Shown in pieces: positions 36,483 to 45,886 of a stretch of DNA of 64,000 nucleotides. Position 1 is the stretch's first letter. Every line of letters starts with the position of its first letter. Under the pieces are notes generated by a model that was not told the origin of the DNA, searched no databases, and saw only the letters and a program-made list of their open reading frames with translations. Both the position numbers and the translations under genes were made by a program. Source of the DNA: Streptomyces sp. NBC_00569 (lineage in GTDB: Bacteria; Actinomycetota; Actinomycetes; Streptomycetales; Streptomycetaceae); the NCBI RefSeq assembly GCF_036345255.1, contig NZ_CP107783.1, forward strand, positions 10,223,001 to 10,287,000. Reading direction: 5' to 3'.

Positions 36483-37250
36483 TCACGTGCTCGGGAACAG
36501 GGGCCCGCCCGCCATGAGGCCGCCGTCGACCACGAGAATGTGCCCGGTGACGTAGCTCGCCTTGTCCGAACCCAGGTACTGGACAGCCTCGGCGATCTCC
36601 TCCGGGGTGCCTGCCCGGTGCATAGGCAGCACCGAATCGACCGCGTCACGCGCCGTGTCGTCGCCGGTGAACCGCTCGTACATAGCGGTCCGGGTGTAGC
36701 CAGGCGCGACCGCATTGACCCGGATACCGTGGGCGGCGCCTTCGAGTGCGGCCGCCTTGGTGATGCCGACGACGGCGTGCTTGCTGCCGACGTACAAGGT
36801 CACCCCGGGGTAACCCATCATGCCCAAGGTGGAGCTGACGTTGATGATGCTGCCGCCGCCCCGTTCCCTCATGACCCGGAACTCGTGCTTCAAGCACAGC
36901 AGCGTTCCCTTGACATTGGTATCGAAGGTGGCCTGGTAAGCCTCGTCGGTCACCTCGGTGACAGGGCCGGGTGTTCCCTCCGTGCCAGCGTTGTTGACAG
37001 CGACATCGATCCGCCCGAACCGCGCGACCGCACGGTCGACGAGGTCCTTCGCATCGGCGTCGAAACGGACGTCGGCACGCACGAACTCCGCCGGGGCGCC
37101 GAGGCCGGCCAGCTCCCCGGCAAACTGCTCACCCACCTCCTCGTGGCGGCCGGAGACCACAAGGTTCGCGCCTTGACGTGCGTAAGCCAAGGCGGTGGCG
37201 CGGCCGATACCGGTGAGCGCGCCCGTGATGAGTACGACGGGATCAGACAC
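36483..37250 (-). CDS. Short-chain dehydrogenase/reductase (SDR)
   Basis: This classical SDR of 255 residues has the cofactor motif TGALTGIGRA (TGxxxGIG, about 9-16), NNAG (about 89), catalytic Ser in NVSSTLG and the YVGSK Tyr/Lys pair (YxxxK, about 154). The acidic or basic selectivity site is VSGRHEE, where Arg favours NADP(H). The C-terminus LVVDGGLMAGG matches 3-oxoacyl-ACP reductase-like members. The start is GTG 37250 after AGGACCCTCGAC. It has no operon partner, so the substrate is unknown. Confidence 0.9.
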   Translation of the reverse strand: MSDPVVLITGALTGIGRATALAYARQGANLVVSGRHEEVGEQFAGELAGLGAPAEFVRADVRFDADAKDLVDRAVARFGRIDVAVNNAGTEGTPGPVTEVTDEAYQATFDTNVKGTLLCLKHEFRVMRERGGGSIINVSSTLGMMGYPGVTLYVGSKHAVVGITKAAALEGAAHGIRVNAVAPGYTRTAMYERFTGDDTARDAVDSVLPMHRAGTPEEIAEAVQYLGSDKASYVTGHILVVDGGLMAGGPLFPST

Positions 37251-37694
37251 GTCGAGGGTCCTTCCTGCAACCACCCAGGTGAACGACGGGCAAGCGGTTC
37301 GGAACCCGCACGACACTGGGTTCCTCTTCGGGCCGGGGCATATCCACCGGTACGCCCGCACGGAAGGTGTCCCAGGCGGACGACAGCCGCATCGGACCCG
37401 AGCGCCGTATCCATCGAACGGCGGCACTCGATGGCCCGTATGGCCTAGCTGTATTGAGCACGAGCGTTGTTGACGTCCCCGGATCTTGCTGAACAGCGAA
37501 GGCCTCCGCTGTGGTGGAGCGTGGAGCTGCCCAGGGAGCGGAAGGCCGAAGCGATGGCGTACCTGCCCGCACCGTCCCCCGTCCCTGAGCCGGCCCCTGA
37601 GGTGCTGCTGGACGCGATCGACGACGAACTCGAAAGCATCGCTCACGACGGGGCCGGCCGTAGAGATGCTGGGAGTCGAGGACGTCTGACCGAT
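37251..37694. other. Intergenic region
   Basis: I see no supported gene. A plus-strand frame from 37467 runs into the transaldolase fragment below, but its first 75 codons match nothing I know. Confidence 0.35.
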
Positions 37695-38090
37695 GGGCAT
37701 GTCTTCGCCTCCGAGCGCGCCACGAAGCTGGAGACCGCCGGCGCCAACAAGCAGCGCCCGCTGTGGGCCTCCACCGGCGTCAAGGACCCCGCGTACAAGG
37801 ACACCCCGTACGTCGACGAGCTCGTCGCGCCCGGCACGGTCAACACGATGCCGGAGGGCACCCTGAAGGCCACCGCCGACCACGGCGAGATCACCGGCGA
37901 CACCATCACGGGCGGCTACGAGCAGGCCCGCGCCGACCTCAAGGCCGCCGACGCGCTCGGCATCTCCTACGACGAGGTCACCCAGCAGCTCGAGGACGAG
38001 GCCGTCGCCAAGTTCGAGATCGCCTGGAACGACCTGCTCACGTCGACTGAAGAGGCGATGGGGCACGTTGGAGGAGCTGCGAGGCACTGA
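37695..38090 (+). pseudogene. tal: C-terminal fragment of transaldolase
   Basis: The text from [20 protein letters not shown] through [40 protein letters not shown] and [20 protein letters not shown] matches the last third of actinobacterial transaldolase. The catalytic Lys region and the first two thirds are absent. The frame is fused upstream to unrelated sequence. Transaldolase is a core pentose phosphate enzyme, so the functional gene must lie elsewhere; this is a displaced stump. Confidence 0.8.
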
Positions 38091-38638
38091 TCCCCGAAGG
38101 CCGCGCTTGTGCCTCGTGAGACATGCCTCAATCTGAAGAACGCGGGCTGGTGTGTCCGAAACGGCGCGGGGCTGGCGCCAGCGGGTGCGGAGGCGGTGGT
38201 GGGTCCTGTCCGAAGAAGTCGAGTGCGGCCTGCGGGCCGTGATCGCGGCGCGCATGGCGCACTCGTCCAGGTCCCAGACCTTCTCGCGCGCCGTGTTCGT
38301 TGCGGGATGAGCAATGGACGATCAATGACGCCAGGCCGCACACCTGGGCCCAGGCGCGAGCTGGCGCCCGGCAAGTGCCACCTATTCATCAGCCCTCGGC
38401 CTTCAAGGCAGTCGGTGGCAGAGCCAGGCCCACAGGGCGTTGACCGTCGCGCCGTGGTCACCAGCTCGAAACGCAGTCGGGCATCCAGGCAGATCTTGTC
38501 GAAGAGGTCGGCGTCAGGCCGGGTCCCGCAGGGTGTACCAGGTGAGGAGCACGACGACATCTCGAAGACGAGGAGATCGTCGCTGCCCTGAAGGGCGGGG
38601 CCGAGGCCGGAGCCTGACCGCGCGGCGGGCGGCCGGGT
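38091..38638. other. Intergenic region without a supported gene
   Basis: ORFs on both strands here are rich in Arg, Pro and Ser and look like noise. No hairpin or repeat stands out. Confidence 0.4.
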
Positions 38639-39634
38639 TCAGTCGGGCAAGCCGCCCAGGAAGTCGAGCAGTGCCGCGTTCACTTCGGCCGGGCGTTCCT
38701 GTTGGGTCCAGTGGCCGCAGCCGGGGAGGGTGACGGTGGGGTGGAGTGTCGGGTTCAGCTGCTGGAGTGCGGGCAGAAGCTGGTCCATGCCGGGGAAGAC
38801 GCCCACCAGGTCGCGGTCGCCTACGACGTAGAGTGCGGGAACCTGGATCGGGAGGGCGTCCCAGGCCGCACCCAGCTCCCAGTTGCGGTCGATGTTGCGG
38901 TACAGGTTCAGACCGCCGGTGAAGCCGTTGCGCCGGTACTCCTCGGCGAACACCGCGATGTCGTCCTCCGTCAGCCAGGCCGGCAGTTCCTTCGGCTCGG
39001 CGAGGGTCTCCAGGAAGGTGCTGCCCAGGGGCACGAGGGGCTGCGGGGGCGGGTCGGTCTGGGGGTTGTCGCCGCTTGCTCCGTAGAGAAAGCGGCGGAA
39101 GGTGTTCTCCGGGGCCTCGGCGAACTCGGCGTCGGCCACGCCCGGTTGGCAGAAGTAGTTCTGGTAGAAGCGGCCGTCGAACATCTCCGCCAGCGCGGTG
39201 AGCGGCGGGGTGTGACCGGGGTCGGGCACCGGCGGCGGCACGCTCAGGCCTACGACGCCGCGCACCAGGTCCGGGCGCAGCTGCGCGGTGAGCCAGGCGA
39301 CGGGGGCGCCCCAGTCGTGGCCGACCACGGCGAAGCGCTCGCGGTCCAACTGCCGTACCAGTGAGACGACATCGCCGACGAGGTTCGCCAGCGTGTACGC
39401 CTCGACGAGCGCCGGCGCGTCGCTGCGGGCGAAGCCGCGCTGGTCCGGGGCGACGGCGCGGTAGCCGGCCGCGGCGAGCGCGGTGAGCTGGTGGCGCCAG
39501 GAGTACCAGCACTCCGGGAAGCCATGCAGCAGCACCACCAGCGGAGCGTCCTCGTCGCCCGCAGCCGCGTAGTGCAGGGTCAGGCCCTTGACCTTGATGC
39601 TGTGATGCTCCACGCCCTCGATGTGCGCCGCCAC
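38639..39634 (-). CDS. Epoxide hydrolase (alpha/beta hydrolase)
   Basis: The 331-residue protein has the epoxide hydrolase signature set: oxyanion motif HGFPECWYSWRHQ (about 37), the nucleophile elbow VVGHDWGAPVAW with Asp (about 104), lid-region Tyr residues (RFYQNYF and EEYRRNGFTGGLNLYRN) and the catalytic His in GCGHWTQQERP near the end with an acid in VVGDRDLVG. It opens epoxides to diols and may serve detoxification or xenobiotic metabolism. The start GTG 39634 follows AAGGAGGGGCC. A second, shorter relative lies at 8779. Confidence 0.9.
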   Translation of the reverse strand: MAAHIEGVEHHSIKVKGLTLHYAAAGDEDAPLVVLLHGFPECWYSWRHQLTALAAAGYRAVAPDQRGFARSDAPALVEAYTLANLVGDVVSLVRQLDRERFAVVGHDWGAPVAWLTAQLRPDLVRGVVGLSVPPPVPDPGHTPPLTALAEMFDGRFYQNYFCQPGVADAEFAEAPENTFRRFLYGASGDNPQTDPPPQPLVPLGSTFLETLAEPKELPAWLTEDDIAVFAEEYRRNGFTGGLNLYRNIDRNWELGAAWDALPIQVPALYVVGDRDLVGVFPGMDQLLPALQQLNPTLHPTVTLPGCGHWTQQERPAEVNAALLDFLGGLPD

Positions 39635-39715
39635 GGCCCCTCCTTGGATCGTGCTCCGTCAACTTCCGTCAGACTAGGCCCATGTGTCGCGCGGAACACT
39701 GAGCGTTTTCCATCC

Positions 39716-40170
39716 TCATGTTGAGGCGTCGTGGAGGACGAGGACAGCCTTCACGATGTCGGTGATGCGGTTGGTGCTGCAGCGGAGTCGAAGTAGGCGC
39801 CAGCCCTTCATTCCGTGCTGTCGGGCGGCGGCCAGATCGTGGGTCGAGCCGGGCAGGGCCGGTGAGGCCCAGAGCAGGCGGCCGAACGGATCGGTGAGGA
39901 CCTGGACGTTCATGCCGTGGCGTTTATGTTTCCCGAGTAGTACGGGGTGCCGGCGGCGATGCGGTCGATCGACAGCAGGATGCCGTCAAGAATGACGAAC
40001 GCCTTGGTCCGGATCGTCCTCATCGCCTCGGCCAGGGACGGGGCGATGACGGCCAGCACCTCGACGGCCTCGCGGATGGAGCCGAACACGGTCGCGATCC
40101 CGATACCGAACCCGGCGGCGAGCTGGGTATAGGTGTCGCCGCACCGCAGGTGGGCCAGCGCTGATGGCGC
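39716..40170 (-). pseudogene. IS5-family-like transposase remnant, frameshifted
   Basis: Read on the minus strand, LAHLRCGDTYTQLAAGFGIG, then TKAFVILDGILLSIDRIAAG and TPYYSG, continue after a frameshift near 39935 as HGMNVQVLTDPFGRLLWASP and ALPGSTHDLAAARQHG. This is the DDE transposase core of IS5-type elements (DDE_Tnp_4). The N-terminus is cut near 40170 and the C-terminus is scrambled. Copy B of the TnpB element begins about 135 bases further on. DNA between (40171-40305) holds no gene. Confidence 0.75.
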
Positions 40171-40305
40171 TCGTTGAAAATCCCCACCCCCTGCTCATGG
40201 GCTCCCCAGGCCTGCTCACTTTCTCTCCCCACCCATCTGCCTAGACTCCAAGCAGTTCCTGTCAGGTTCATGGTGCAAGGTGTGCCACGGTTGCCATGAT
40301 CTGTA

Positions 40306-40420
40306 CTTGACATGCTCCCCCTCCTGAAGGAGGGGGATTCCTACGGCTCGCGCCGTGGGGCTTTCTGCTTCGTCGCCGACTGCCCGCCCGGAGAACTCCG
40401 TTGAGGTCTTACACCAGCTC
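40306..40420 (-). ncRNA. Probable omega-RNA scaffold and right end, copy B
   Basis: The right-end stem here is 8 bp (CCCCCTCC, loop TTCA). The guide portion would be transcribed into the flank below 40306. This is inferred from studied TnpB systems. Confidence 0.45.
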
Positions 40421-41540
40421 CACAGACTGTCACCGCCAGCCCGGCGGCCAGAAGGTTGCGTGCTGCGTTCACGTCCCGGTCATGGGTCGTTCCGCACTCA
40501 CACGTCCAGGTACGGACGTGGAGCGGCATCGTGCCCTGCACGCTGCCGCAGTGGGAGCACAGCTTGGACGAGGGGAAGAAGCGGTCGACCGCGATCACTT
40601 CCCGCCCGTACCAGGCGGCCTTGTACTCCAGCATGCTCCGCAAGTCCGACCACGCCGCATCCGAGATGGCGCGGGCCAGTTTCCGGTTCTTGACCATGTT
40701 GCGCACGGTCAGGTCCTCGATCACGATCGTTTGGTTTTCACGAACGAGTCGAGTGGTCAGTTGGTGCAGGTGGTCGCGGCGACGGTCGGCGATGCGGGCG
40801 TGGATCTTGGCGACCTTGCGCCGGGCCCTGGCCCGGTTCGCACTGCCCTGCTCCTTCTTCGCCATGCGGCGCTGAGCCTGGGCGAGGGCGGCACGGTCCT
40901 TGCGTTCGTGCCGAGGGTTGGCGATCTTCTCCCCGGTGGACAGGGTCAGCAGGTGATCCAGACCGACGTCGATTCCCACTGCCGCATCGGCAGCGGCAAG
41001 TGGCTCGATGGCCGGGTCCTCGCACAGCAGGGAGACGAACCAGCGCCCCGCCGCGTCCTGCGACACGGTCACCGTGGACGGGGACGCGCCCTCGGGCAGC
41101 GGGCGCGACCACACGATGTCCAGCGGCCGGGCCATCTTCGCCAGAGTCAGCTCCCCGGCACGGAACCGGAAACCGCTGGTGGTGTACTCGGCAGATTTCC
41201 GCGACTTCTTCTTCGACTTGAAGCGCGGATACTTAGCCCGCTTGGCGAAGAAGTTACTGAACGCCGCCTGCAAGTGCCGCAGACACTGCTGCAACGGTAC
41301 GGAGGAAACCTCGTTGAGGAACGCCAGTTCCCCGGTCTTCTTCCATGCGGTCAGCATGGCCGAGGTGGCGTTGTAGTTGACCCGCTCCTGCCGCGCCCAC
41401 GCTTCGGTGCGGGCGGCAAGCGCGAGGTTGTAGACCTTGCGCACGCATCCGAACGTGCGCGACAGCTCGGCAGCCTGCGCATCGGTCGGATAGAAGCGGT
41501 ACTTGAACGCCCGCTTCACACAAGTCGTGGCCACGCTCAC
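40341..41540 (-). CDS. tnpB: TnpB RNA-guided endonuclease, copy B
   Basis: The 399-residue protein has the same RuvC motifs (GIDVGLDHLL, VIEDLTVRNM, DRDVNAARN) and zinc finger (CSHCG, CECG) as copy A. Differences such as EGASPST for EGVSPST, AIEPLA for AIAPLA and HVRTWTC for HVRIWTC are conservative, so both should be active. With the guide taken from the DNA after the right end (TACAGATCATGG, minus strand) each copy would target a different site, namely its own empty target. Confidence 0.92.
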   Translation of the reverse strand: MSVATTCVKRAFKYRFYPTDAQAAELSRTFGCVRKVYNLALAARTEAWARQERVNYNATSAMLTAWKKTGELAFLNEVSSVPLQQCLRHLQAAFSNFFAKRAKYPRFKSKKKSRKSAEYTTSGFRFRAGELTLAKMARPLDIVWSRPLPEGASPSTVTVSQDAAGRWFVSLLCEDPAIEPLAAADAAVGIDVGLDHLLTLSTGEKIANPRHERKDRAALAQAQRRMAKKEQGSANRARARRKVAKIHARIADRRRDHLHQLTTRLVRENQTIVIEDLTVRNMVKNRKLARAISDAAWSDLRSMLEYKAAWYGREVIAVDRFFPSSKLCSHCGSVQGTMPLHVRTWTCECGTTHDRDVNAARNLLAAGLAVTVCGAGVRPQRSSPGGQSATKQKAPRREP

Positions 41541-41675
41541 AAACTAGTGCGACCGATGTGTGAGACCAAACCTGCGGGCCAGAGCACGGCCTTTCGCCCT
41601 GGGGGCGAAAGCCCACACCTTGCCCTGCTCCGCAGGAGTCCGTTTCCTCCCCTGCCTGAAGGCAGGGGTATCCAC

Positions 41676-41689
41676 GGAGGAACCCGATG
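41676..41689 (+). promoter_or_regulatory. Ribosome binding site donated by the TnpB element left end
   Basis: GGAGG lies six to seven bases before the ATG of the NACHT gene (CACGGAGGAACCCGATGAAC). The GGAGGAACCCG part is inside the element left end and is also present in copy A, while ATGAA is the complement of the target TTCAT. The start codon therefore belongs to the target and the Shine-Dalgarno to the transposon. Confidence 0.75.
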
Positions 41690-43522
41690 AACAGGCGTAA
41701 GGCAGGGTGGTTGTGGGCGTTCGTGTGCGTGGTAGCAGTGGCGACAGTGGCGGCGTGGGGTTTACAGGGGCTTAAGCGGGGTGATGTCGACCCGGTCGGC
41801 GCGGCGTTCGCCTTTGCCGGGCTTGTGGTGGCGGGCTGGTCGGGATGGCTGTCTTGGCAAGGACTGCGCCACCAGGAGAGCGACGCGGTGGCCATGGCGG
41901 GCCGATTGGCGCAAGCAGTGCTGCGAGCGGAGACCGACGCGCGGGCACAGTTACTTGGCGGGGACGGTACGACGATCGATGTGCGGTTCAGGTTCCGCCC
42001 GGCTGCGGCCAGGGACGCCGCAGGTGCCGCCCTGGAGGGGCGATTGAGCGAGGTGGTGAGCTACTACCGGCAGCTGCGACCAGGGCGTCTGGTGATCACC
42101 GGGGCACCAGGGTCAGGCAAGACCGTGCTCGCCCTCGAACTCCTCCTTGCCCTGCTGGAGGAGCGCAAGCCGGAGGACCCGGTCCCGGTACGGCTACCTC
42201 TGGCCTCTTGGGACACGCTGCCTGTCGCCCACCCCGGCACCGGGCCGAGCATGAGTGCGGGGACCGCCCTCGACCCGGGCGAGGCAGTGCAGGTCATACG
42301 GGCGTGGGTGTGCCGGCATCTGAGCCGCTATCGGATCTCCCCGACTACCGCCGAGGCGCTGATGGACGCAGGGCTCATCCTGCCGGTGCTGGACGGGCTG
42401 GACGAGATGGACGCTGGGGACACGCCCGGGTACGGCTCCCGGGCCCGGCAGGCGTTGGACGTGCTCAACGCCTTCCAACGCGGCCGGGCGAAAGCAGGCT
42501 TGGTGCTGACTTGCCGCAGCGGGCAGTACCGGGCGCTGGAGGCATTGGAGGTGTGGGCCAAAGACGCCGTGCGCGTGGAGATCAGCCAGATCAGTCCCGA
42601 TCAGGCGCGCCTGTTCATCCAGAGGCGGGTGGGGAGCACACCGCGGTGGCAGGGCGTGCTGGAAACCCTCGGCCGGGCCCCGTCCTCGCCGCTGGCGCGG
42701 GCGTTGTCCACCCCGTGGCGGCTGACCGTGGCCGTGACCGTCCACGAGCAGCGCGATCTCACTGGCGCCTACCTGCACTCACCCCAAGACCTACTCGGCC
42801 CCGTACTGGGCACCGACCGGGCGATCCGCGACTACCTGCTTGAGCTGTTCCTCCGGGACGCCACCGCCCGGCACCGCACCCAGCGGGGCGGCACCTACAC
42901 CCCCGCCCAGGTCCGGGCCTGGCTGGGAGTGCTGGCCGCCTACCTGAACACCAATGCCGTCACCGGCCGCACCGTGGCCGGCCGGACCCTGTCCGGCACC
43001 GATCTGGTCCTGCACGAACTGTGGCCTTTGGCAGGCAGTCGTCCCCGCATCGTCCACGCCGCCCTCCTGGCGGTGATGCCCCTGGGGATTACCGCCCTGT
43101 ATCTGTGGACGGACGGCCCTACCCTCTTGACGGGCCTGTTCATCGCGCTGGCCCTTTTGATATTTGGGCTCACATGGTCCGTTGCGTGGCCAGAGCCTTC
43201 GTGGGCTGCCGAGGTGTGGCTGCGTACCCCTCAGGATCGGCGCACAACGGGCTACAGGATCCAGCTCTGGCTTGTGAACGGGTTCGCGTCCGGGTTCTGG
43301 GGGCTTGGGTCGGTGTGGGTGGGGTTCGGGAGTGCGGGGGACATGCGTTATATCGCCTTGCTTCTGTGTACCCGCCGCGGGTCCCAGGCTCTGCCCTGGC
43401 GTCTGGGCAGGTTCCTGCGTTGGGCCACCGATGCCAGTCTGCTCCGCGGTGCTGGCATCGCCTACCAGTTCCGCCATCGCGAACTCCAGGACTGGCTCGC
43501 TAACGCACCAACCACCCCTTAG
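41687..43522 (+). CDS. Membrane NACHT-type NTPase
   Basis: Two N-terminal hydrophobic segments (about 10-26 and 38-56) precede a NACHT domain of the STAND class: Walker A ITGAPGSGKTVLALELLL (about 136-153), Walker B LILPVLDGLDEM (about 229-240) and a sensor region LVLTCRSGQYRAL. After helical parts come further membrane segments (about 455-500 and 535-560) and the closing motif YQFRHRELQDWLA. Streptomyces encode many such proteins. Bacterial NACHT proteins include phage-defence sensors, but this subgroup is unproven. The start is fixed by the element-donated ribosome binding site. Confidence 0.8.
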   Translation: MNRRKAGWLWAFVCVVAVATVAAWGLQGLKRGDVDPVGAAFAFAGLVVAGWSGWLSWQGLRHQESDAVAMAGRLAQAVLRAETDARAQLLGGDGTTIDVRFRFRPAAARDAAGAALEGRLSEVVSYYRQLRPGRLVITGAPGSGKTVLALELLLALLEERKPEDPVPVRLPLASWDTLPVAHPGTGPSMSAGTALDPGEAVQVIRAWVCRHLSRYRISPTTAEALMDAGLILPVLDGLDEMDAGDTPGYGSRARQALDVLNAFQRGRAKAGLVLTCRSGQYRALEALEVWAKDAVRVEISQISPDQARLFIQRRVGSTPRWQGVLETLGRAPSSPLARALSTPWRLTVAVTVHEQRDLTGAYLHSPQDLLGPVLGTDRAIRDYLLELFLRDATARHRTQRGGTYTPAQVRAWLGVLAAYLNTNAVTGRTVAGRTLSGTDLVLHELWPLAGSRPRIVHAALLAVMPLGITALYLWTDGPTLLTGLFIALALLIFGLTWSVAWPEPSWAAEVWLRTPQDRRTTGYRIQLWLVNGFASGFWGLGSVWVGFGSAGDMRYIALLLCTRRGSQALPWRLGRFLRWATDASLLRGAGIAYQFRHRELQDWLANAPTTP

Positions 43523-44266
43523 GGCCGTTGTGCTCCGGCTTGATACACCGTCTGGATGTGCGGCTCGGGCAAAAGCAGGAACCCTGGACACAAAGGGTCG
43601 CCAGCCGCAGCGGGCCGCTGTTCGTCCGGATTCATCCGGCGCAGCCCGCGCTTGGGCCGGTGCGAGCCTTGCAAGGTGATGGACGCAGCCCATCCCGGAG
43701 CGATGCTGCAAGCGGCGTTCACGGCGAGGAGCGGGCCCGAATTCTCGATTGACAGCCAAGTCCCCCCACTTCATTGACTACTCAATCAAGTGGGTAGGAA
43801 GAGCCGGGGCGGTGATTTTCACAGATCCTCATCAGCGCGAGGAGAGCCTGTCGTCCCGCCGTCAGGCGCCGGCACCGCGTGCCGATCTCTCGCCGTCGGA
43901 TCACGAGTTGGCAGGTCAGGTACGGCAGGGTTCGGGTGGACAGATCGATCGATGACGGGTAGACAAGCTCACCCCGCAGGAGGAGATCGTTGCGCTGCGC
44001 GTCCTACGGCGCCTACGAGCACGTCATGAACATCGGCTTCGCTGCCTAAGCGTGCTGTGGGATCTCAAGTTCGGCTGCACAATCTCACCGCCCGCTTCAT
44101 ACCGACTGCACTCTCCGCGCTTCTCGACGAACTCGCCCACCGCGCACGGCACATCGAACTGGCCGGCGAGAGCCGGGCCGCAGCACCTCCTACCTTTGTC
44201 TGGGGCTCCGCCTCCCTGCCCGTCTCACTCTCCGCGCGCGGATCATGGGTGAGCTATCCTCCGCGC
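43523..44266. other. Intergenic region
   Basis: The stretch contains a hairpin (43765-43794) but no gene with a credible start. The frame of the DUF2461 gene is open upstream to 44057, but that part does not resemble the family. Confidence 0.4.
43765..43794. terminator. Hairpin with interrupted stem
   Basis: CCCACTT-C-ATTGA pairs with TCAAT-C-AAGTGGG across CTAC. It could end the NACHT transcript about 240 bases after its stop. Confidence 0.5.
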
Positions 44267-44899
44267 ATGCGCGGACAGTTCACCGGCTGGCCGGAGCAGG
44301 CCATGGACGTGTTGTGGCAGCTCCAGGGCGAACCCGCCCACGCGACCCGCGAGCGCTACCGCGCGGACCGCGAACGCCTGGTCCGGCAGCCGATGATCGC
44401 CCTGCTCAACGAGATCGCGGACACCGACCCCCGGTATGAGGACTTCTCCGTCTGGCACTATCGCACCGACTCCTGGTGGTGGCAGCACCAGGGCGCGGTG
44501 ATCCGACTCGGCCGCAAGATCGAGATCAGTCTCCGATTCGCCCTGGACGGCCTTCTCATCCAGGGCGCCTGGTGGTACCCCGATCCCGGCCAGGTGGACA
44601 TGTTCCGCAAAGCCGTCGCCTCCGAGGGGAGCGGACGCGAACTGTCCGCCATTGTCGAGGACGTGCGGAAGAAGGGCTACGACATCTCCGGGGACGTGAT
44701 GAAACGCCCCCCGCGCGGCTATCCGACGGACCACTCCCGTACCAACCTGCTGCGCCACCGTTCGCTGATCGCCGCCCGTCCCCTCGGCTGCGAGGAGTGG
44801 CTGCACACCCACGAAGCGGTCGACCGGGTCCGCTCGGCCGCCGCCGACCTGGACGCCCTGCTGATGTGGCTGGTCCGCCACGTGAAGCGCGCCGCCTGA
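44267..44899 (+). CDS. DUF2461 family protein
   Basis: From ATG 44267 the protein has the family layout (TIGR02453): FTGWPEQAMDVLWQL at the start, RERYRADRERLVRQPMIALL, the central ISLRFALDGLLIQGAWWYPD, then DISGDVMKRPPRGYPTDHSR and EEWLHTHEAVDRV. Family length is about 210-230 residues and this one has 210. The function of DUF2461 is unknown. The usual FRPYRDxRFSKDKSPYK segment is replaced by a divergent region (VWHYRTDSWWWQHQGAVIRL), so this is an outlying member. It stands alone. Confidence 0.75.
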   Translation: MRGQFTGWPEQAMDVLWQLQGEPAHATRERYRADRERLVRQPMIALLNEIADTDPRYEDFSVWHYRTDSWWWQHQGAVIRLGRKIEISLRFALDGLLIQGAWWYPDPGQVDMFRKAVASEGSGRELSAIVEDVRKKGYDISGDVMKRPPRGYPTDHSRTNLLRHRSLIAARPLGCEEWLHTHEAVDRVRSAAADLDALLMWLVRHVKRAA

Positions 44900-45022
44900 C
44901 ATCACGAGGGCGCCGCGCGGCACGGGAAGGCCACACCCATGCCGCCGGCCCCCGCGCTCAGAAGGTGATGCGCGCACCTTCAGCGCCGACCGTGCCCTTG
45001 CCGAAATCCTCGTCCGGGCAGG

Positions 45023-45172
45023 TCATGCGGCATGTTCGTACTCGTGGAGGATGCCGCCGAGGCGATCGCGTCGTCGTACCTCGAGGCAGGCGATCCGGTC
45101 CGGATCGGTGATCGGCGCGGGCAAGGGATTCAGGGGGCGGGCGTTCGCGATGCCCTGATGGGGCCGGTGGCG
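45023..45172 (-). pseudogene. C-terminal stump of an integrase-core transposase
   Basis: The minus strand reads HRPHQGIANARPLNPLPAPI, then DRIACLEVRRRDRLGGILHE and YEHAA, the typical tail of retroviral-integrase-like (IS481/IS3-type) transposases in Streptomyces. Only about 48 codons are left. It abuts the IS3 fragment on the other strand. Confidence 0.65.
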
Positions 45173-45615
45173 ACGATGTATCGGGTCCTGCGCCGGCACG
45201 GCGAGGTCCGCGAGCGCCGCCGCCAGGCCGTCCATCCGCCCCGCAAGAAGCCTGAGTTGATCGCGACCGCGCCGAACCGGGTGTGGTCGTGGGACATCAC
45301 AAAGCTCAAGGGCCCGTATCGGGGCAGCTACTTCTGCCTCTACACGATCATTGATATCTACAGCCGCTACACCGTCGGCTGGATGATTTCCGCATCCGAG
45401 AATAAGGAGCTCGCCGAGCAGTTCCTGTCCTCCACGATCACCAAGTACCCCGTTGGGCGGGGGCAGTTGACGATCCACTCCGACCGGGGATCGGCGATGA
45501 TCGCCCACAATGCCGCGCAGATGCTCAGCAATATGGGCGTCACCAAGTCCCACTCGCGACCGAAGACATCGAATGACAATCCGTACTCGGAAAGTCAGTA
45601 CAAAACCCTCAAATG
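45173..45615 (+). pseudogene. IS3-family transposase fragment (OrfB, DDE core)
   Basis: The fragment shows all three acidic positions of the integrase core: WSWDITKLKGPYRG (first Asp), LTIHSDRGSAMIAH (second Asp) and TSNDNPYSESQYKTLK (Glu), but lacks the N-terminal HTH part and the C-terminal end. It stops at about 45615, where the frame continues through unrelated sequence. The piece 45616-45886 after it holds no recognised gene. Confidence 0.8.
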
Positions 45616-45886
45616 CCGGCACGATACCGGCTCTCGGTGGTCTCGAGCTGCAACACGAGGCCGTGGGGTCCCTGCTCGGCTTGTCGTTGGAGTCAGCAGG
45701 AACCAGGTCAGGAACCCCGCCCTTCTCGGTGCAAGCCAGTGCGCGGATCGTGGCAGCGAGACAGACATCGCGGTACAGGCCCGACCACTCCTGATGCCGC
45801 TCATCGAGGTTGCCGAGGACGGTCGATGGATTGCTGTGACGAGTAAAGTCCCCTGTGCCCGAGACTGCTTTCAGGGGGTGGGGACG

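Larger units (their letters stand above)
40306..41691 (-). mobile_element. TnpB element, copy B, inverted relative to copy A
   Basis: It is nearly identical to 4431-5816 but on the other strand. The right end (GTCAAG, read on the minus strand) is at 40306. The left end with TTCAT is at 41687-41691, read as ATGAA on the plus strand, which is the start of the NACHT gene. The left-end hairpin lies at about 41649-41668. No tnpA is present. Confidence 0.9.

Noticed and set aside
40401..41690. Long ORFs antisense to both tnpB copies
   Set aside because: They appear identically opposite both copies because of codon bias, and show no domain.
43523..44056. Small ORFs after the NACHT gene
   Set aside because: They have no ribosome binding site, no codon bias and no family resemblance.
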